Positions 36,425-45,153 of a DNA stretch of 64,000 nt are shown here, piece by piece. The translations under genes were made by a program, and so were the position numbers. The stretch lies in NCBI RefSeq assembly GCF_014207355.1, contig NZ_JACHEF010000001.1, positions 1,168,002 through 1,232,001 on the forward strand, read 5' to 3'. The notes under the pieces were generated by a model. The model worked only from the letters and a program-made list of their open reading frames with translations. It had not been told where the DNA came from and did no database searches. The DNA is from Mesorhizobium sangaii. Its GTDB lineage: Bacteria; Pseudomonadota; Alphaproteobacteria; Rhizobiales; Rhizobiaceae. Every line of letters starts with the position of its first letter. Positions within the stretch are counted from its first letter, which is position 1.

Positions 36425-37537
36425 ATGGCCAGAATTGAAAAAGTCGAACTGCGGATGGTGGACCTTGTGCCCAAGGTTAAGCGCACCGACGCCATCCAGA
36501 GCTTCGTCAGCCAGGAAACGCCGATCGTGACGATCACCGATTCCGACGGCGCGGTCGGCACCGGTTACAGCTACACGATCGGCACCGGCGGCTCGTCGGT
36601 GATGCGGCTCCTATCCGACCATCTGGCGCCGCGCCTGATCGGCCGCGACCCCGACATGATCGAGGCGATCTGGCACGATCTTGAATTTGCCACCCACGCC
36701 ACCACGATCGGTGCGATCACGGCCATCGCGATCGCGGCGATCGACACGGCGCTGTGGGATCTGCGGGCGAAGAAGCAAAACCTGCCGCTGTGGAAGCTGG
36801 CCGGCGGCGCCAAGGACCGCTGCCCGCTCTACACGACCGAGGGCGGCTGGCTGCATATCGAAACGCAGGCGCTGGTCGACGATGCGCTGGCCGCCAAGTC
36901 CAAGGGCTTTCGCGGCTCGAAGGTGAAGATCGGCAGGCCGCACGGCTCGGAAGATCTCGTCCGCCTATCGGCGGTGCGCAAGGCGGTGGGCGACAGCTAC
37001 GAGATCATGACCGACGCCAATCAGGGGTTCTCGGTCGATGAGGCGATCCGGCGCGCGGCCAGGCTGCGCGAGCTCGACCTCGCCTGGATCGAGGAGCCGC
37101 TGCCGGCCGACGATATCGACGGGCATGTGCGGTTGTCGAACTCGACGCCAACGCCGATCGCCATCGGCGAGTCGCTCTATTCCATCCGCCATTTCCGCGA
37201 GTACATGCAGAAAGGCGCCTGCTCGATCGTCCAGGTCGATGTCGGCCGCATCGGCGGCATCACGCCCTGGCTCAAGATCGCCCATGCGGCGGAAGCCTTC
37301 GACATTCCGGTCTGCCCGCATTTCCTGATGGAACTGCATGTCAGCCTGACCTGCGCTGTTCAGAACGGCCGCTATGTCGAGTACATTCCGCAGCTCGACC
37401 AGTTGACCGGCAAGCGCATGCGCATCGAGGATGGGCAAGCGCTGGCACCCGACGAACCTGGCATCGGCATCGATTGGGACTGGGACGCGGTCAAGGCCAT
37501 GAGCATCGCCGAATTCACCACGGCGATCACCAGATAG
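36425..37537 (+). CDS. Enolase-superfamily sugar-acid dehydratase (mandelate racemase/muconate cycloisomerase family)
   Basis: A 370-residue member of the mandelate racemase subgroup. The KxK base is in SKVKIG, metal ligands are seen in MTDANQG (Asp), IEEPL (Glu) and IGES (Glu), and the catalytic His is in CPHFLMELH. Sequence around EYIPQLDQLTGKRM is usual for acid-sugar dehydratases. With a mutarotase and a lactonase close by it probably dehydrates an L-rhamnonate-, L-fuconate- or similar acid to the 2-keto-3-deoxy form. Exact substrate cannot be read from sequence. It begins 5 bp after the ATPase gene. Confidence 0.88.
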   Translation: MARIEKVELRMVDLVPKVKRTDAIQSFVSQETPIVTITDSDGAVGTGYSYTIGTGGSSVMRLLSDHLAPRLIGRDPDMIEAIWHDLEFATHATTIGAITAIAIAAIDTALWDLRAKKQNLPLWKLAGGAKDRCPLYTTEGGWLHIETQALVDDALAAKSKGFRGSKVKIGRPHGSEDLVRLSAVRKAVGDSYEIMTDANQGFSVDEAIRRAARLRELDLAWIEEPLPADDIDGHVRLSNSTPTPIAIGESLYSIRHFREYMQKGACSIVQVDVGRIGGITPWLKIAHAAEAFDIPVCPHFLMELHVSLTCAVQNGRYVEYIPQLDQLTGKRMRIEDGQALAPDEPGIGIDWDWDAVKAMSIAEFTTAITR

Positions 37538-37546
37538 GAGACGGAT

Positions 37547-37876
37547 ATGCAGCGGATGGGGATGGTTCTGGGGCTGAAGCCGGAAAAGGTCGAGGAATAT
37601 GTCCGCCTTCATGCCGCCGTCTGGCCTGACGTGCTGACCATGATCTCGGCCTGCAACATGAAGAACTACTCGATCTACCTGAAGCGGCCGGAGAACCTGC
37701 TGTTCAGCACGTTCGAATACCACGGCACCGACTATGCCGCCGACATGGCCAAGATGGCGGCCGACCCGAAGACGCAGGAATGGTGGGCGGTCTGCATGCC
37801 TTGCCAGGAACCGCTGGCGACGCGTGGGGACGGCGAATGGTGGGCACCGATGGATGAGGTCTTCCATCATGATTGA
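37547..37876 (+). CDS. rhaM: L-rhamnose mutarotase (RhaM/RhaU family)
   Basis: A 109-residue protein of the RhaM family, which interconverts the anomers of L-rhamnose (and L-fucose in some members). Typical stretches are YVRLHAAVWPDVL (with catalytic His), NYSIYL and EWWAVCMPCQEPL. It overlaps the next gene by eight bases. A mutarotase beside a dehydratase and a sugar importer argues that the imported ligand is the free sugar, probably a 6-deoxyhexose. Confidence 0.85.
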   Translation: MQRMGMVLGLKPEKVEEYVRLHAAVWPDVLTMISACNMKNYSIYLKRPENLLFSTFEYHGTDYAADMAKMAADPKTQEWWAVCMPCQEPLATRGDGEWWAPMDEVFHHD

Positions 37877-38945
37877 AGGCGGTTTCGACCCTGCCTCACT
37901 CGCCCAGTCCTGGCCCAAACCTTCCAAGCCCCGGCCGATCGTCACCTTCGGCGCCGGGTCGATCGTCGGCGACGCGCATTTCCCGGCCTACAGGAAGGCC
38001 GGCTTTCCGGTCGCCGGGCTTTACGATCCCGATCATGCCAGGGCCGCAAAGCTGGCGGATCAATGGGGCGTGACGGCGTTTCGTTCGGGGGACGAAGCCG
38101 CCGCCGTGGAGGGGGCGATCTTCGACCTCGCGACGCCGCCCTCTCGCCATGCCGATGTGCTGAAATCCTTGCCTGACGGCGCGGTGGCGCTGATCCAGAA
38201 GCCGATGGGCAGCAACCTCACCGAAGCGACCACGATCCTCGAAATCTGCCGCGCCAAGAAACTGCAAGCGGCTGTGAACTTCCAACTGCGCTTCGCGCCT
38301 ATGATGCTGGCGCTAAAGGATGCCATCGGCAAGGGCTGGCTCGGCGAGATCGTCGACTTCGACGCCTGGTTGGCTTTGGCGACACCGTGGGAACTGTGGG
38401 AATTCCTGCTCAAGGCGCCGCGCGTCGAGATCGCCATGCATTCGATCCACTATCTCGATCTGATCCGGCAGTTGCTCGGTGACCCCCGAGGCGTGCACGC
38501 CAAGACGCTCGGCCATCCCAATCACGGGGTGGCGCAGACGCGCACCAGCGCCATTCTCGACTATGGCGGCACCGTGCGCTGCGCGCTGTCGATCAATCAT
38601 GACCACAAGTTCGGCCGCCGGCACCAGGCCTGCGAGTTCCGCATCTGCGGCACCGAGGGCGCGGCCTATCTCAAGCTTGGGCTCAACCTCGATTATCCGC
38701 GCGGTGAACCGGATGTGCTGGAAATCTACCCCAAAGGCGGGACCGACTGGGTGCCGGTGCCCTTGGCCGGCGAGTGGTTTCCCGATGCCTTCGTCGGCCG
38801 CATGGCCAATGTCCAGCGTTTTGCAGTCGGCGAAGATGCGAAGCTGATCAGTCCGGTCGAGGATGCCTGGAGCACGATGGCGCTGGTCGAGGCGGCCTAT
38901 CAATCGAGTGCGGCACCGGCGACACCGATCACGGAAAGACCCTGA
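37869..38945 (+). CDS. Gfo/Idh/MocA-family dehydrogenase
   Basis: A 358-residue NAD(P)-dependent oxidoreductase. The Rossmann opening reads [23 protein letters not shown], the EKP-type catalytic motif appears as IQKPMGSN (Gln for Glu), and the C-terminal domain has [15 protein letters not shown] with the usual His. ATG 37869 overlaps the mutarotase gene; the stop overlaps the MaoC start (TGATG). It may oxidise the sugar at C1 or a later intermediate. The EKP-to-QKP change is seen in some family members. Confidence 0.88.
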   Translation: MIEGGFDPASLAQSWPKPSKPRPIVTFGAGSIVGDAHFPAYRKAGFPVAGLYDPDHARAAKLADQWGVTAFRSGDEAAAVEGAIFDLATPPSRHADVLKSLPDGAVALIQKPMGSNLTEATTILEICRAKKLQAAVNFQLRFAPMMLALKDAIGKGWLGEIVDFDAWLALATPWELWEFLLKAPRVEIAMHSIHYLDLIRQLLGDPRGVHAKTLGHPNHGVAQTRTSAILDYGGTVRCALSINHDHKFGRRHQACEFRICGTEGAAYLKLGLNLDYPRGEPDVLEIYPKGGTDWVPVPLAGEWFPDAFVGRMANVQRFAVGEDAKLISPVEDAWSTMALVEAAYQSSAAPATPITERP

Positions 38946-39397
38946 TGGAACAGATCCAGTATTTCGAGGACTACGAGATCGGCGCGTCGCGCCTCACCAG
39001 CGGCCGCACCATCACCGAAACCGACTTTGTCGTCCATGCAGGCCACACCGGCGATTTCTTCCCGCATCACATGGACGCGGAGTTCATGAAGACGACGCCG
39101 TTCGGCCAGCGCATCGCGCATGGCACGCTGGTGTTCTCGATCGGCATCGGGCTGACGGCGACGGTCGTCAATCCTGTTGCCTTTTCCTATGGCTACGATC
39201 GGCTGCGCTTCATCAAGCCGGTGTTCATCGGCGACACGATCCGCACACGCACCACCATCGCAGCCAAGGAAGACGATCCCAAGCGGCCGGGTTCAGGACG
39301 GGTCATCGAGCGCTGCGAAGTGATCAACCAGCGCGGCGAAGTGGTGCTGGCGGCCGACCACATCTACATCGTCGAACGCATGCCGGCGGAGGGCTGA
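38945..39397 (+). CDS. MaoC-family hydratase/dehydratase
   Basis: A 150-residue single-domain MaoC protein with an intact D-x-x-P-x-H active site ([11 protein letters not shown]) and the [10 protein letters not shown] oxyanion helix. It shares [21 protein letters not shown] with the altered MaoC protein at 27325-27876, so the two arose by duplication. The TGATG overlap ties it to the dehydrogenase gene. (R)-specific hydration or dehydration of a CoA ester is the usual reaction; the CoA-transferase at 27879 could supply the substrate. Confidence 0.86.
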   Translation: MEQIQYFEDYEIGASRLTSGRTITETDFVVHAGHTGDFFPHHMDAEFMKTTPFGQRIAHGTLVFSIGIGLTATVVNPVAFSYGYDRLRFIKPVFIGDTIRTRTTIAAKEDDPKRPGSGRVIERCEVINQRGEVVLAADHIYIVERMPAEG

Positions 39398-39470
39398 AGC
39401 TCAGGGGCAACTGTGTGGATATAAGTATGCCCGTACACGCGCCTGACGCCACGTCATAACTTTCGTCGCC

Positions 39471-40323
39471 TTATTTGTTAGAATTGCCCTTCCGAACGTG
39501 GCCGCTGACCTGCACGCCGTCCTGGGCGCGCAGACACAGGAAAGCCGGGAGTGGACAGCAGCGGGATGATCGCGGTCAACAGGAACACCTGATGAAAGCG
39601 CTCCGGTGTCACGATGTGGGTTTCCCCTGCAACCAGACCCAGCACCATGGCGGCGATTGAAACGCCGAGCGAAACGCTGAGCTGCTGCAGAACACCGCCG
39701 AGGCTGGTGGCGCGGCTGAGCTTGTCCGCCGGCAGGTCGGCATAGGACAGCGTGTTGGAGGTCATGAACTGCGCCGACCGGATGATGCCGAACACGAAGA
39801 CGTAGAGGCCGATCATCCAGTGTGGGGTGTCGGCGCTGATCAGGGCGAAGCCCGCCACAGCGGCAGAGCCGACCACCGCGCTGCCGATCAGCACGACATT
39901 GAAACCGAAGCGCCGCAACAGCGGCGACAGCAGCGGCCGAATGAGCAAGGCGCCGAAGCTGCCGACGAATGTCAGCGAGCCGGAGGTGACCGGGCTCATG
40001 CCAAAGCCGACCTGCAGCATCAGCGGCAACAGGAACGGCACGCCGTTGAGGCCGACGCGGCACAAGCCGCCGGCGAGCGTACCGACCCAGAACGAGCGAA
40101 ACCGAAACAGCGTCAGGTCGACTGCCGGCGCGACGACGCGGCGCGCATAGCGCCCGAAGGCGAGCAGCAGCAGGACCGCCGCTGCCAGCACCAGCACCGT
40201 CGCCGAAACAGGGATGATCGGCCGGCCGATGCTTTCCAGCCCGAATTGCAGCAGTGCCACGCCGGCTACACCGGAGACTATTGCGGAACCATCCAGTGGA
40301 CGTTTGGCTTCTGCGGCCCCCAC
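39471..40323 (-). pseudogene. Remnant of an MFS (DHA2/EmrB-type) transporter
   Basis: The visible 281 codons match only the C-terminal half of a 14-segment MFS exporter: segments run from PLDGSAIVSGVAGVALLQFG to VFLLTAIIPLL, while the N-terminal six or so segments are missing and an in-frame stop sits just upstream (40336-40338). Near the end the frame shifts: after STPGF the current frame ends in an unlike tail, but dropping one base from the AAA at 39541-39543 restores FLCLRAQDGVQVSGHVRK and a stop at 39471-39473, the expected tail. Two independent lesions, so decaying. Confidence 0.85.
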
Positions 40324-40383
40324 GGTCTGTGAGCCTCATCCGGCCGTAGCGCGCCCCAGGCAAGACAGCTGCGCTCGGATGGC

Positions 40384-40902
40384 CTATGGCTTTGCCGCGA
40401 AGTCGAACCGGCAATGGTCGTGCCGGCCATCACAGGCGCAGTATGTCTCCTCGCATTCGACTTGCGTCGGTGCCGCAAGACCGAGCAGGAACGAGAAGGC
40501 GCCGGTGACAAAACCCTCGAACATGTAGCAGACGCGCCGGCCTGGCCCCTGCCCGGCCTCCAGCGCGAAGATCGAATTCCTCAGGCTGATGCTGCCGCGA
40601 CGACTGGCGAGCGCGTCGATCGAGAACTGGCCCCAGCCGCGCTGCGACAGGCGCTGGAAATAATGGTGGAACGTCGCCTCGGGATCGAGGCCCTTGCCCT
40701 GCACCTGCGCCTCGCACCATTCGATGGCGGACTTTGCCGTCGCTGTGCGCAGGATGGCGCGATAGACATCGCGGCCCAGCGCCGCCTCGACCGCGAGATG
40801 ATTGTTCACCAGAAAGTGCCTGGGCAGGTAAACCATGGGCAGCCCGTCGGTCCGCCAGATGCCGCTCATCTCGTCGACATCGATCGGAACCGCGGGCTGC
40901 AT
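40384..40902 (-). CDS. V4R-like small-molecule-binding protein (DUF5943-like)
   Basis: A 172-residue protein. The C-terminal part looks like a V4R (4-vinyl reductase) domain: ALEAGQGPGRRVCYMFEGFVTG and then CEETYCACDGRHDHCRF, where Cys and His residues could bind a metal or hydrocarbon ligand. The N-terminal LPMVYLPRHFLVNNHLAVEAALG stretch is conserved in rhizobial homologues as far as I recall. It ends the minus-strand operon of amidohydrolase and FAH-family genes, 10 bp after the former. Function unknown. Confidence 0.7.
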   Translation of the reverse strand: MQPAVPIDVDEMSGIWRTDGLPMVYLPRHFLVNNHLAVEAALGRDVYRAILRTATAKSAIEWCEAQVQGKGLDPEATFHHYFQRLSQRGWGQFSIDALASRRGSISLRNSIFALEAGQGPGRRVCYMFEGFVTGAFSFLLGLAAPTQVECEETYCACDGRHDHCRFDFAAKP

Positions 40903-40912
40903 GATCCCTAGC

Positions 40913-42187
40913 CTAGGCCGCTTGACGCTGCGCGGCGAGCGAGGCCGACTGGTCCTTGTAGAGCTCGCCGTCCTTCATGATGACGACGAGGTTCTTCTCA
41001 TGCACCATCATGTCGAGGTCCTTCAGCGGGTCGCCATTGACCAGCAGCAGGTCGGCGATGAAGCCTTCCTTGACCATGCCGAGTTCGTCGCCGAGGCCCA
41101 TCACCTGGCCGCCGAGGCGGGTGCCGCATTGCAACGCCTCGCTCGGCGAATAGCCGAGCAGATCGACGAAATGCTTGAGATCGCGCGCATTGGTGCCTTG
41201 CGGCGTCTGCGCGAAACCATAGTCGCCGCCGATCAGCGCCCGCACGCCGCGCTTGCGCAGTTCGGTGTAGACCTTGCGGCTGTCGTCGAGGATGCGCTGC
41301 ATGCCGAACTTGACCGCCATCTCGTGGGTGAAGCCGAAGGGCTCGCCCTCGTAAAGCGTTCCGTAGATGATGCCGATGGCCGGGCCGACGAAGATGCGGT
41401 CCTTGGCCGATTCCAGCGCATCGAGCGCTTCCTCGTCGGCGGATTCGCAGTGGTAGATGACGTCGACGCCGCACTTCACCGCGCGCTTCACCGAACCGGC
41501 GGCGCGGGCATGGCAGTTGATCTTCTTGCCGAAGTCGCGCGCCACCGACACCGCCGTCATCACTTCGGCCTCGCTCATCACGGTGAGGCCGCCATGCGCC
41601 GCGGGGCTGAGATCATCGCCGGAAATGTTGATCTTGATGTTGTCGGCGCCTTCGCGGCAGCACAGGCGCACCGCCTTGGTGATCTCCTCGACGCCGTCGG
41701 CGATCATGCCGAAGCTCTCGTGGTACATATGCTGCTGGCGCTCGTCGCCGAGGCCGCCGGTCACCGTGATCTCCGGGCTGCCGGCGCGCATGCGCGGTCC
41801 CGGCAGGCGGCCGGCATTGATTTCGTTGCGGATGACGATGTCGAGCCTGAGCTTCGAGGTTGCGGCGCTGTAGGCGCTGGTGAAGCCATGGTCGAGCAAT
41901 GTCTTGGCATTGCGCATGGTCAGCAGAAGGTGCTCCTCGGGCGGAATCAGGCCAAGGTCGGAATCCTTGATCGCGCCGCCGAAGGAGATGTGGGCGTGGC
42001 CTTCGACAAGGCCCGGCATCAGCGTCATGCCGCGGCATTCGACCGTTGTCGCGCCGTCGCCGGACAATTGGCCGGGCGTGCGGGCAATGGTGACGATGCG
42101 GCCATTCTCGACCAGCAGATCGGCTGGAAAGGCATCGGCGCCGGTGCCATCCCAAATCATGGCATTTCGAAACATCACTCTTGTCAT
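40913..42187 (-). CDS. Amidohydrolase-family metal-dependent hydrolase
   Basis: A 424-residue TIM-barrel hydrolase with flanking beta-sandwich domains (residues 1-55 and the C-terminal 60). Metal site: HxH in EGHAHISFGG, carboxylated Lys in NIKINISGDD, His in NCHARAAG and YHCESADE, and Asp in IGGDYGFA. Resembles prolidase/imidazolonepropionase-like hydrolases acting on cyclic amides, dipeptides or N-acyl compounds. It lies 27 bp after the FAH-family gene and 10 bp before the V4R gene. Polyamine-type importer nearby suggests a nitrogenous substrate. Confidence 0.88.
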   Translation of the reverse strand: MTRVMFRNAMIWDGTGADAFPADLLVENGRIVTIARTPGQLSGDGATTVECRGMTLMPGLVEGHAHISFGGAIKDSDLGLIPPEEHLLLTMRNAKTLLDHGFTSAYSAATSKLRLDIVIRNEINAGRLPGPRMRAGSPEITVTGGLGDERQQHMYHESFGMIADGVEEITKAVRLCCREGADNIKINISGDDLSPAAHGGLTVMSEAEVMTAVSVARDFGKKINCHARAAGSVKRAVKCGVDVIYHCESADEEALDALESAKDRIFVGPAIGIIYGTLYEGEPFGFTHEMAVKFGMQRILDDSRKVYTELRKRGVRALIGGDYGFAQTPQGTNARDLKHFVDLLGYSPSEALQCGTRLGGQVMGLGDELGMVKEGFIADLLLVNGDPLKDLDMMVHEKNLVVIMKDGELYKDQSASLAAQRQAA

Positions 42188-42214
42188 GACATCGTCCTTT
42201 CGGAGTTGGCGGGG

Positions 42215-43108
42215 TTATTGGTTCACGGCTTGTGCTGATAAGACGTCGTCGGCAACGACATTGGACAGGATGCCGACGTCTTCCAATTCCACTTCGCAGA
42301 CGTCGCCATGTTTCATGAACAGCTGCGGCTTGCGCGCCATGCCGACGCCGGACGGCGTGCCGGTGACGAGGATATCGCCCGGCTCGAGCGTGATCGCTTC
42401 GCTGATGATCGAGATCAGCGAGGCGACATCGAAGATCATGTCGCTGGTCGAGGCGTTCTGGACGACCTCGCCGTTGAGGCGCGTCTGGATGCGCAGCCCC
42501 TTGCCGCCCGGCGGTAATTCGTCCGCCGTCACGAAGATCGGGCCGAAGGATCCCGTGCCGTCGAAATTCTTGCCGACGGTCCACTGCGGCGACTTGGTCT
42601 GGAAGTCGCGGATCGAGGCATCGTTGAAGATGGAGTAGCCGGCGACATGGCTCAGCGCCTGGCCGGGGGCAATGTGGCGGCCGGCCTTGCCGATGATGGC
42701 GACCATCTCGCCTTCGTAGTCGAGCTGGATCGAGGCCTCCGGACGGCGGATGGCCGCGCCATGCCCGATCAGGCTGGTCGAGAAGCGGGCGAACAAGGTC
42801 GGATAGGTCGGCGGCACGAAGCCGCTCTCGATGGAATGGTCGACATAGTTGAGGCCGACGCAGATGATCTTGCCCGGCGCCGATAGCGGCGGCAGCCACT
42901 CGACCGATCGAGGATCGATCCGCCGTCCGCTGGCCAGCCGCTCGCCTGCCGCCTGCAGCGCCTGCGCGCCCTCGGCGATCAGGTCCCCCAATGTTCCGGG
43001 AAACATCGCATCGCTTTCGTCGATGCCGCGGAACTCACCTGCCGGCAATGCGATTGCCAATCCCGGTCCCCGCGGCGATTTATAGGCTGCAAATCGCACT
43101 GGCCACAT
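42215..43108 (-). CDS. Fumarylacetoacetate hydrolase-family enzyme
   Basis: A 297-residue FAH-fold hydrolase. The metal site is seen in LDYEGEMVAIIGK (ExE) and NDASIRDFQ (Asp), with KNFDGTGSFGPIFV and GDILVTGTPSGVG typical of the fold. Family members cleave beta-diketo acids or decarboxylate/hydrolyse ring-opened intermediates; the usual 2-keto-3-deoxy-L-fuconate branch role (2,4-diketo-3-deoxy acid hydrolase) is possible. First gene of a three-gene minus-strand operon, divergent from a GntR gene across the site at 43141-43175. Confidence 0.88.
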   Translation of the reverse strand: MWPVRFAAYKSPRGPGLAIALPAGEFRGIDESDAMFPGTLGDLIAEGAQALQAAGERLASGRRIDPRSVEWLPPLSAPGKIICVGLNYVDHSIESGFVPPTYPTLFARFSTSLIGHGAAIRRPEASIQLDYEGEMVAIIGKAGRHIAPGQALSHVAGYSIFNDASIRDFQTKSPQWTVGKNFDGTGSFGPIFVTADELPPGGKGLRIQTRLNGEVVQNASTSDMIFDVASLISIISEAITLEPGDILVTGTPSGVGMARKPQLFMKHGDVCEVELEDVGILSNVVADDVLSAQAVNQ

Positions 43109-43140
43109 CCTCTTTTGTGAAGGCTGGACTTTGTTCAGAA

Positions 43141-43175
43141 ATTATATATCTGTCAACATAGAATATATTATTTTG
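43141..43175. promoter_or_regulatory. Operator/promoter site 1 (TGTCAACA core) before FAH-family and GntR genes
   Basis: The AT-rich stretch around TGTCAACA (43151-43158) followed by AATATATT.TTT is nearly repeated at 47919-47950. On the minus strand the core reads TTGACA, so it could be a -35 box or overlap one. It lies between the divergent FAH-family and GntR genes and is a candidate GntR binding site. Confidence 0.55.
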
Positions 43176-43202
43176 CATTCTGATTCCTCCCTGCGATAAT
43201 GT

Positions 43203-43946
43203 ATGAGAGGCATTCGATGGACAGATTCGGCCGCGGGCGAACCAATGGCTAGGGAAGGCTCGATCAATCTCACCCAAGGCGCGTATGAGGATTTGCGCGC
43301 CGACCTGTTGTCGTGCCGCATCGCACCGGGCAGCCGGCTCAAGGTGCAGGAACTGTGCGACAGGCTGTCCGTCAGCCTCGGCGCCATCCGCGAGGCGCTG
43401 TCGCGGCTGACGTCCGAGGGCCTTGTCGTGGCCGAACCGCAACGCGGGTTCCGCGCCGCACCGATCTCGGCCGAGGATCTGGTCGACCTCACCAAGACAC
43501 GCATCCAGATCGAAACGCTGTGCATCCGCCGTGCTATCGAGGTGGGCGACGTCGCCTGGGAATCGCAGCTGGTCGCGGCCCTGCACCGGCTGTCGCGAAC
43601 GCCAGAGCACACACCGGACCATCCGGTGCATTCGAGCGACGAATGGGCGACCGCGCATGCGGCCTTCCACAAGGCGCTGGTTGGCGGCTGCGACAGCCGC
43701 TGGCTGCTGCGCCTGCGCGACCAGCTTTACGACCAGAGCGAGCGCTACCGCCGCCGTTCGGTCGCGCTGGCACCCAATGCCCGCAACATCAGCAAGGAAC
43801 ATCAGGACCTCGCCAATGCCGTGCTCGACCGCAATGCCGAGAAGGCAGCCGAATTGCTGGCAGCGCATCTGGCGGTGACCACCGACATCCTGCTGGCGGC
43901 AGAAGCCGACGACCTGCCGGCGCGCGGGACAATTGTGCGGGCGTAG
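43203..43946 (+). CDS. GntR-family regulator, FCD type
   Basis: A 247-residue regulator: winged helix with LKVQELCDRLSVSLGAIREALSRLTSEGLV and an FCD domain with WATAHAAFHKALVGGC and KEHQDLANAVLDRNAEKA supplying metal/ligand residues. ATG 43245 (MAREGS) is an alternative start 14 codons in. It is divergent from the FAH-amidohydrolase operon and convergent with the Pot-type importer; both share the TGTCAACA site, so it is the probable common repressor. Confidence 0.9.
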   Translation: MRGIRWTDSAAGEPMAREGSINLTQGAYEDLRADLLSCRIAPGSRLKVQELCDRLSVSLGAIREALSRLTSEGLVVAEPQRGFRAAPISAEDLVDLTKTRIQIETLCIRRAIEVGDVAWESQLVAALHRLSRTPEHTPDHPVHSSDEWATAHAAFHKALVGGCDSRWLLRLRDQLYDQSERYRRRSVALAPNARNISKEHQDLANAVLDRNAEKAAELLAAHLAVTTDILLAAEADDLPARGTIVRA

Positions 43947-43978
43947 CGCTTCATTTTCGAGATCCTCGGACAGAAGGT

Positions 43979-44012
43979 AAAAAACGCCGCCCGTGCGAAC
44001 GGGCGGCGTTTT
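43979..44012. terminator. Bidirectional terminator between GntR gene and importer
   Basis: A 14-bp perfect stem AAAACGCCGCCCGT-GCGA-ACGGGCGGCGTTTT preceded by extra A residues, with T-runs on both strands, between two convergent genes. A textbook intrinsic terminator working in both directions. Confidence 0.92.
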
Positions 44013-44023
44013 GGGCCATGAGC

Positions 44024-45070
44024 CTATTGGCGCAGATTGGTCCAGATACGATCGTAGGCGCGGATCGCCTTCTCGTCGCATGACGGCGCAAACGAGATTT
44101 TCAGATCGGCCGGCGGGTTGAACTCCGGCGAGCCGCCAATATCCGCCGCCAGGTATTTGTTCGAGCCGGCGATCGCGCTCTGGTAGCCGGTGTATTTCTG
44201 CTGCAGCGCGATGTTTTCGGGATCCATGAGGAAGTTGAGGAACTTCTTGGCATTGTCGACATTGGGCGCCGTAGAGGGAACGGCGACATTGTCCATCCAG
44301 CCGACAACGCCTTCCTTGGGATAGACGTATTTGACCGTCGACTTCTGCTGCCGTGTCGCCAGCGCCTTGCCCGACCACTGCTCGTGCATGACCGTCTCGC
44401 CGGCGACCTGGCGCTCGACGATGCCGTCGGAATTGTAAACCTTGACGAAGGGCTTTTGCGCTTCGAGCAAGGCATCGAGTTCCTTCAAGTCCGCCGGATT
44501 GCTGTTGCACTGATCCTTGCCGAGATAGACCAGCGCCAGCGACATCACCTCGGTCGGCGAGCCGAACATGCCGACCTTGCCCTTGAGTTCCGCCGGAGGA
44601 TCGAAGAGCGGCTTTAGGCTGTCGGTCGGGCCCTTGTAGACGGCGGTGTCGACCGAATAGGAGGTGGTGCCCCACACCCATGGTACCGTGTATTTCGCGT
44701 CCGGATCCCAGGACCGGTGCTGCCATTTCGGATCGACGTTTTTGAAATTCGGCATCGCCGCCGCATCGACTTCCTGGAACAGCTTCTGCTTGACGAAGAT
44801 CGGCACGAAGTCGTTGCTGATGATCATCACATCGTAGCCGGCGGCGCCCGAGCTCAGCTTGGCGAGCGCGGTCTCGTTCGAATCGTAGGTGTCGATGGTG
44901 ACCTTGATCCCGGTCTCCGCCTCGAACTTCTTGATCATTTCGTCCGATGTGTAGTCGGTCCAGTTGTAGATGTGCAGTTCGCCGGAACCGGCGAGCGCCG
45001 TGGTGGTGATGGCACCCAGTATTGCGGCGGCCAAAGCTATTCCTGAAAGTCCTTCTTTCCATTTGGTCAC
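44024..45070 (-). CDS. ABC importer solute-binding protein, PotD type
   Basis: A 348-residue polyamine-type binding protein. Signal peptide: KWKEG start, hydrophobic run, then TTALA before Gly. Mature start ELHIYNWTDYTSDEMIKKFEAETGI is the family phrase. The start at 45070 gives the signal peptide. It is the last gene of the importer, separated from the permease by a rhizobial palindrome, and ends at a strong terminator 12 bp away. Ligand probably a polyamine-like or other nitrogen compound. Confidence 0.9.
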   Translation of the reverse strand: MTKWKEGLSGIALAAAILGAITTTALAGSGELHIYNWTDYTSDEMIKKFEAETGIKVTIDTYDSNETALAKLSSGAAGYDVMIISNDFVPIFVKQKLFQEVDAAAMPNFKNVDPKWQHRSWDPDAKYTVPWVWGTTSYSVDTAVYKGPTDSLKPLFDPPAELKGKVGMFGSPTEVMSLALVYLGKDQCNSNPADLKELDALLEAQKPFVKVYNSDGIVERQVAGETVMHEQWSGKALATRQQKSTVKYVYPKEGVVGWMDNVAVPSTAPNVDNAKKFLNFLMDPENIALQQKYTGYQSAIAGSNKYLAADIGGSPEFNPPADLKISFAPSCDEKAIRAYDRIWTNLRQ

Positions 45071-45102
45071 GGTCGTTCTCCTCTGGTTTGTTTTCTCGTT
45101 AT

Positions 45103-45153
45103 GACCATGATCTTTTCCGAAACCCCGCCTTCATTTTTCGGGATCATGGTTCA
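45103..45153 (-). repeat. Rhizobial intergenic palindrome, copy 1
   Basis: In the transcription direction it starts directly after the TGA stop of the permease gene: ACCATGATCCCGAAAA, a variable loop, then TTTCGGAAAAGATCATGGTC. The outer arms (ACCATGATC/GATCATGGT) pair perfectly. It matches copy 2 at 57486-57541 in the arms, in position after a stop codon and in orientation relative to transcription. Such GATCATG palindromes are common in rhizobial genomes. Confidence 0.85.

Noticed and set aside
43080..45062. A 660-codon open frame on the same strand as the PotD-type gene in another frame
   Set aside because: It covers a binding-protein gene, a terminator and a GntR gene, and lacks any motif.
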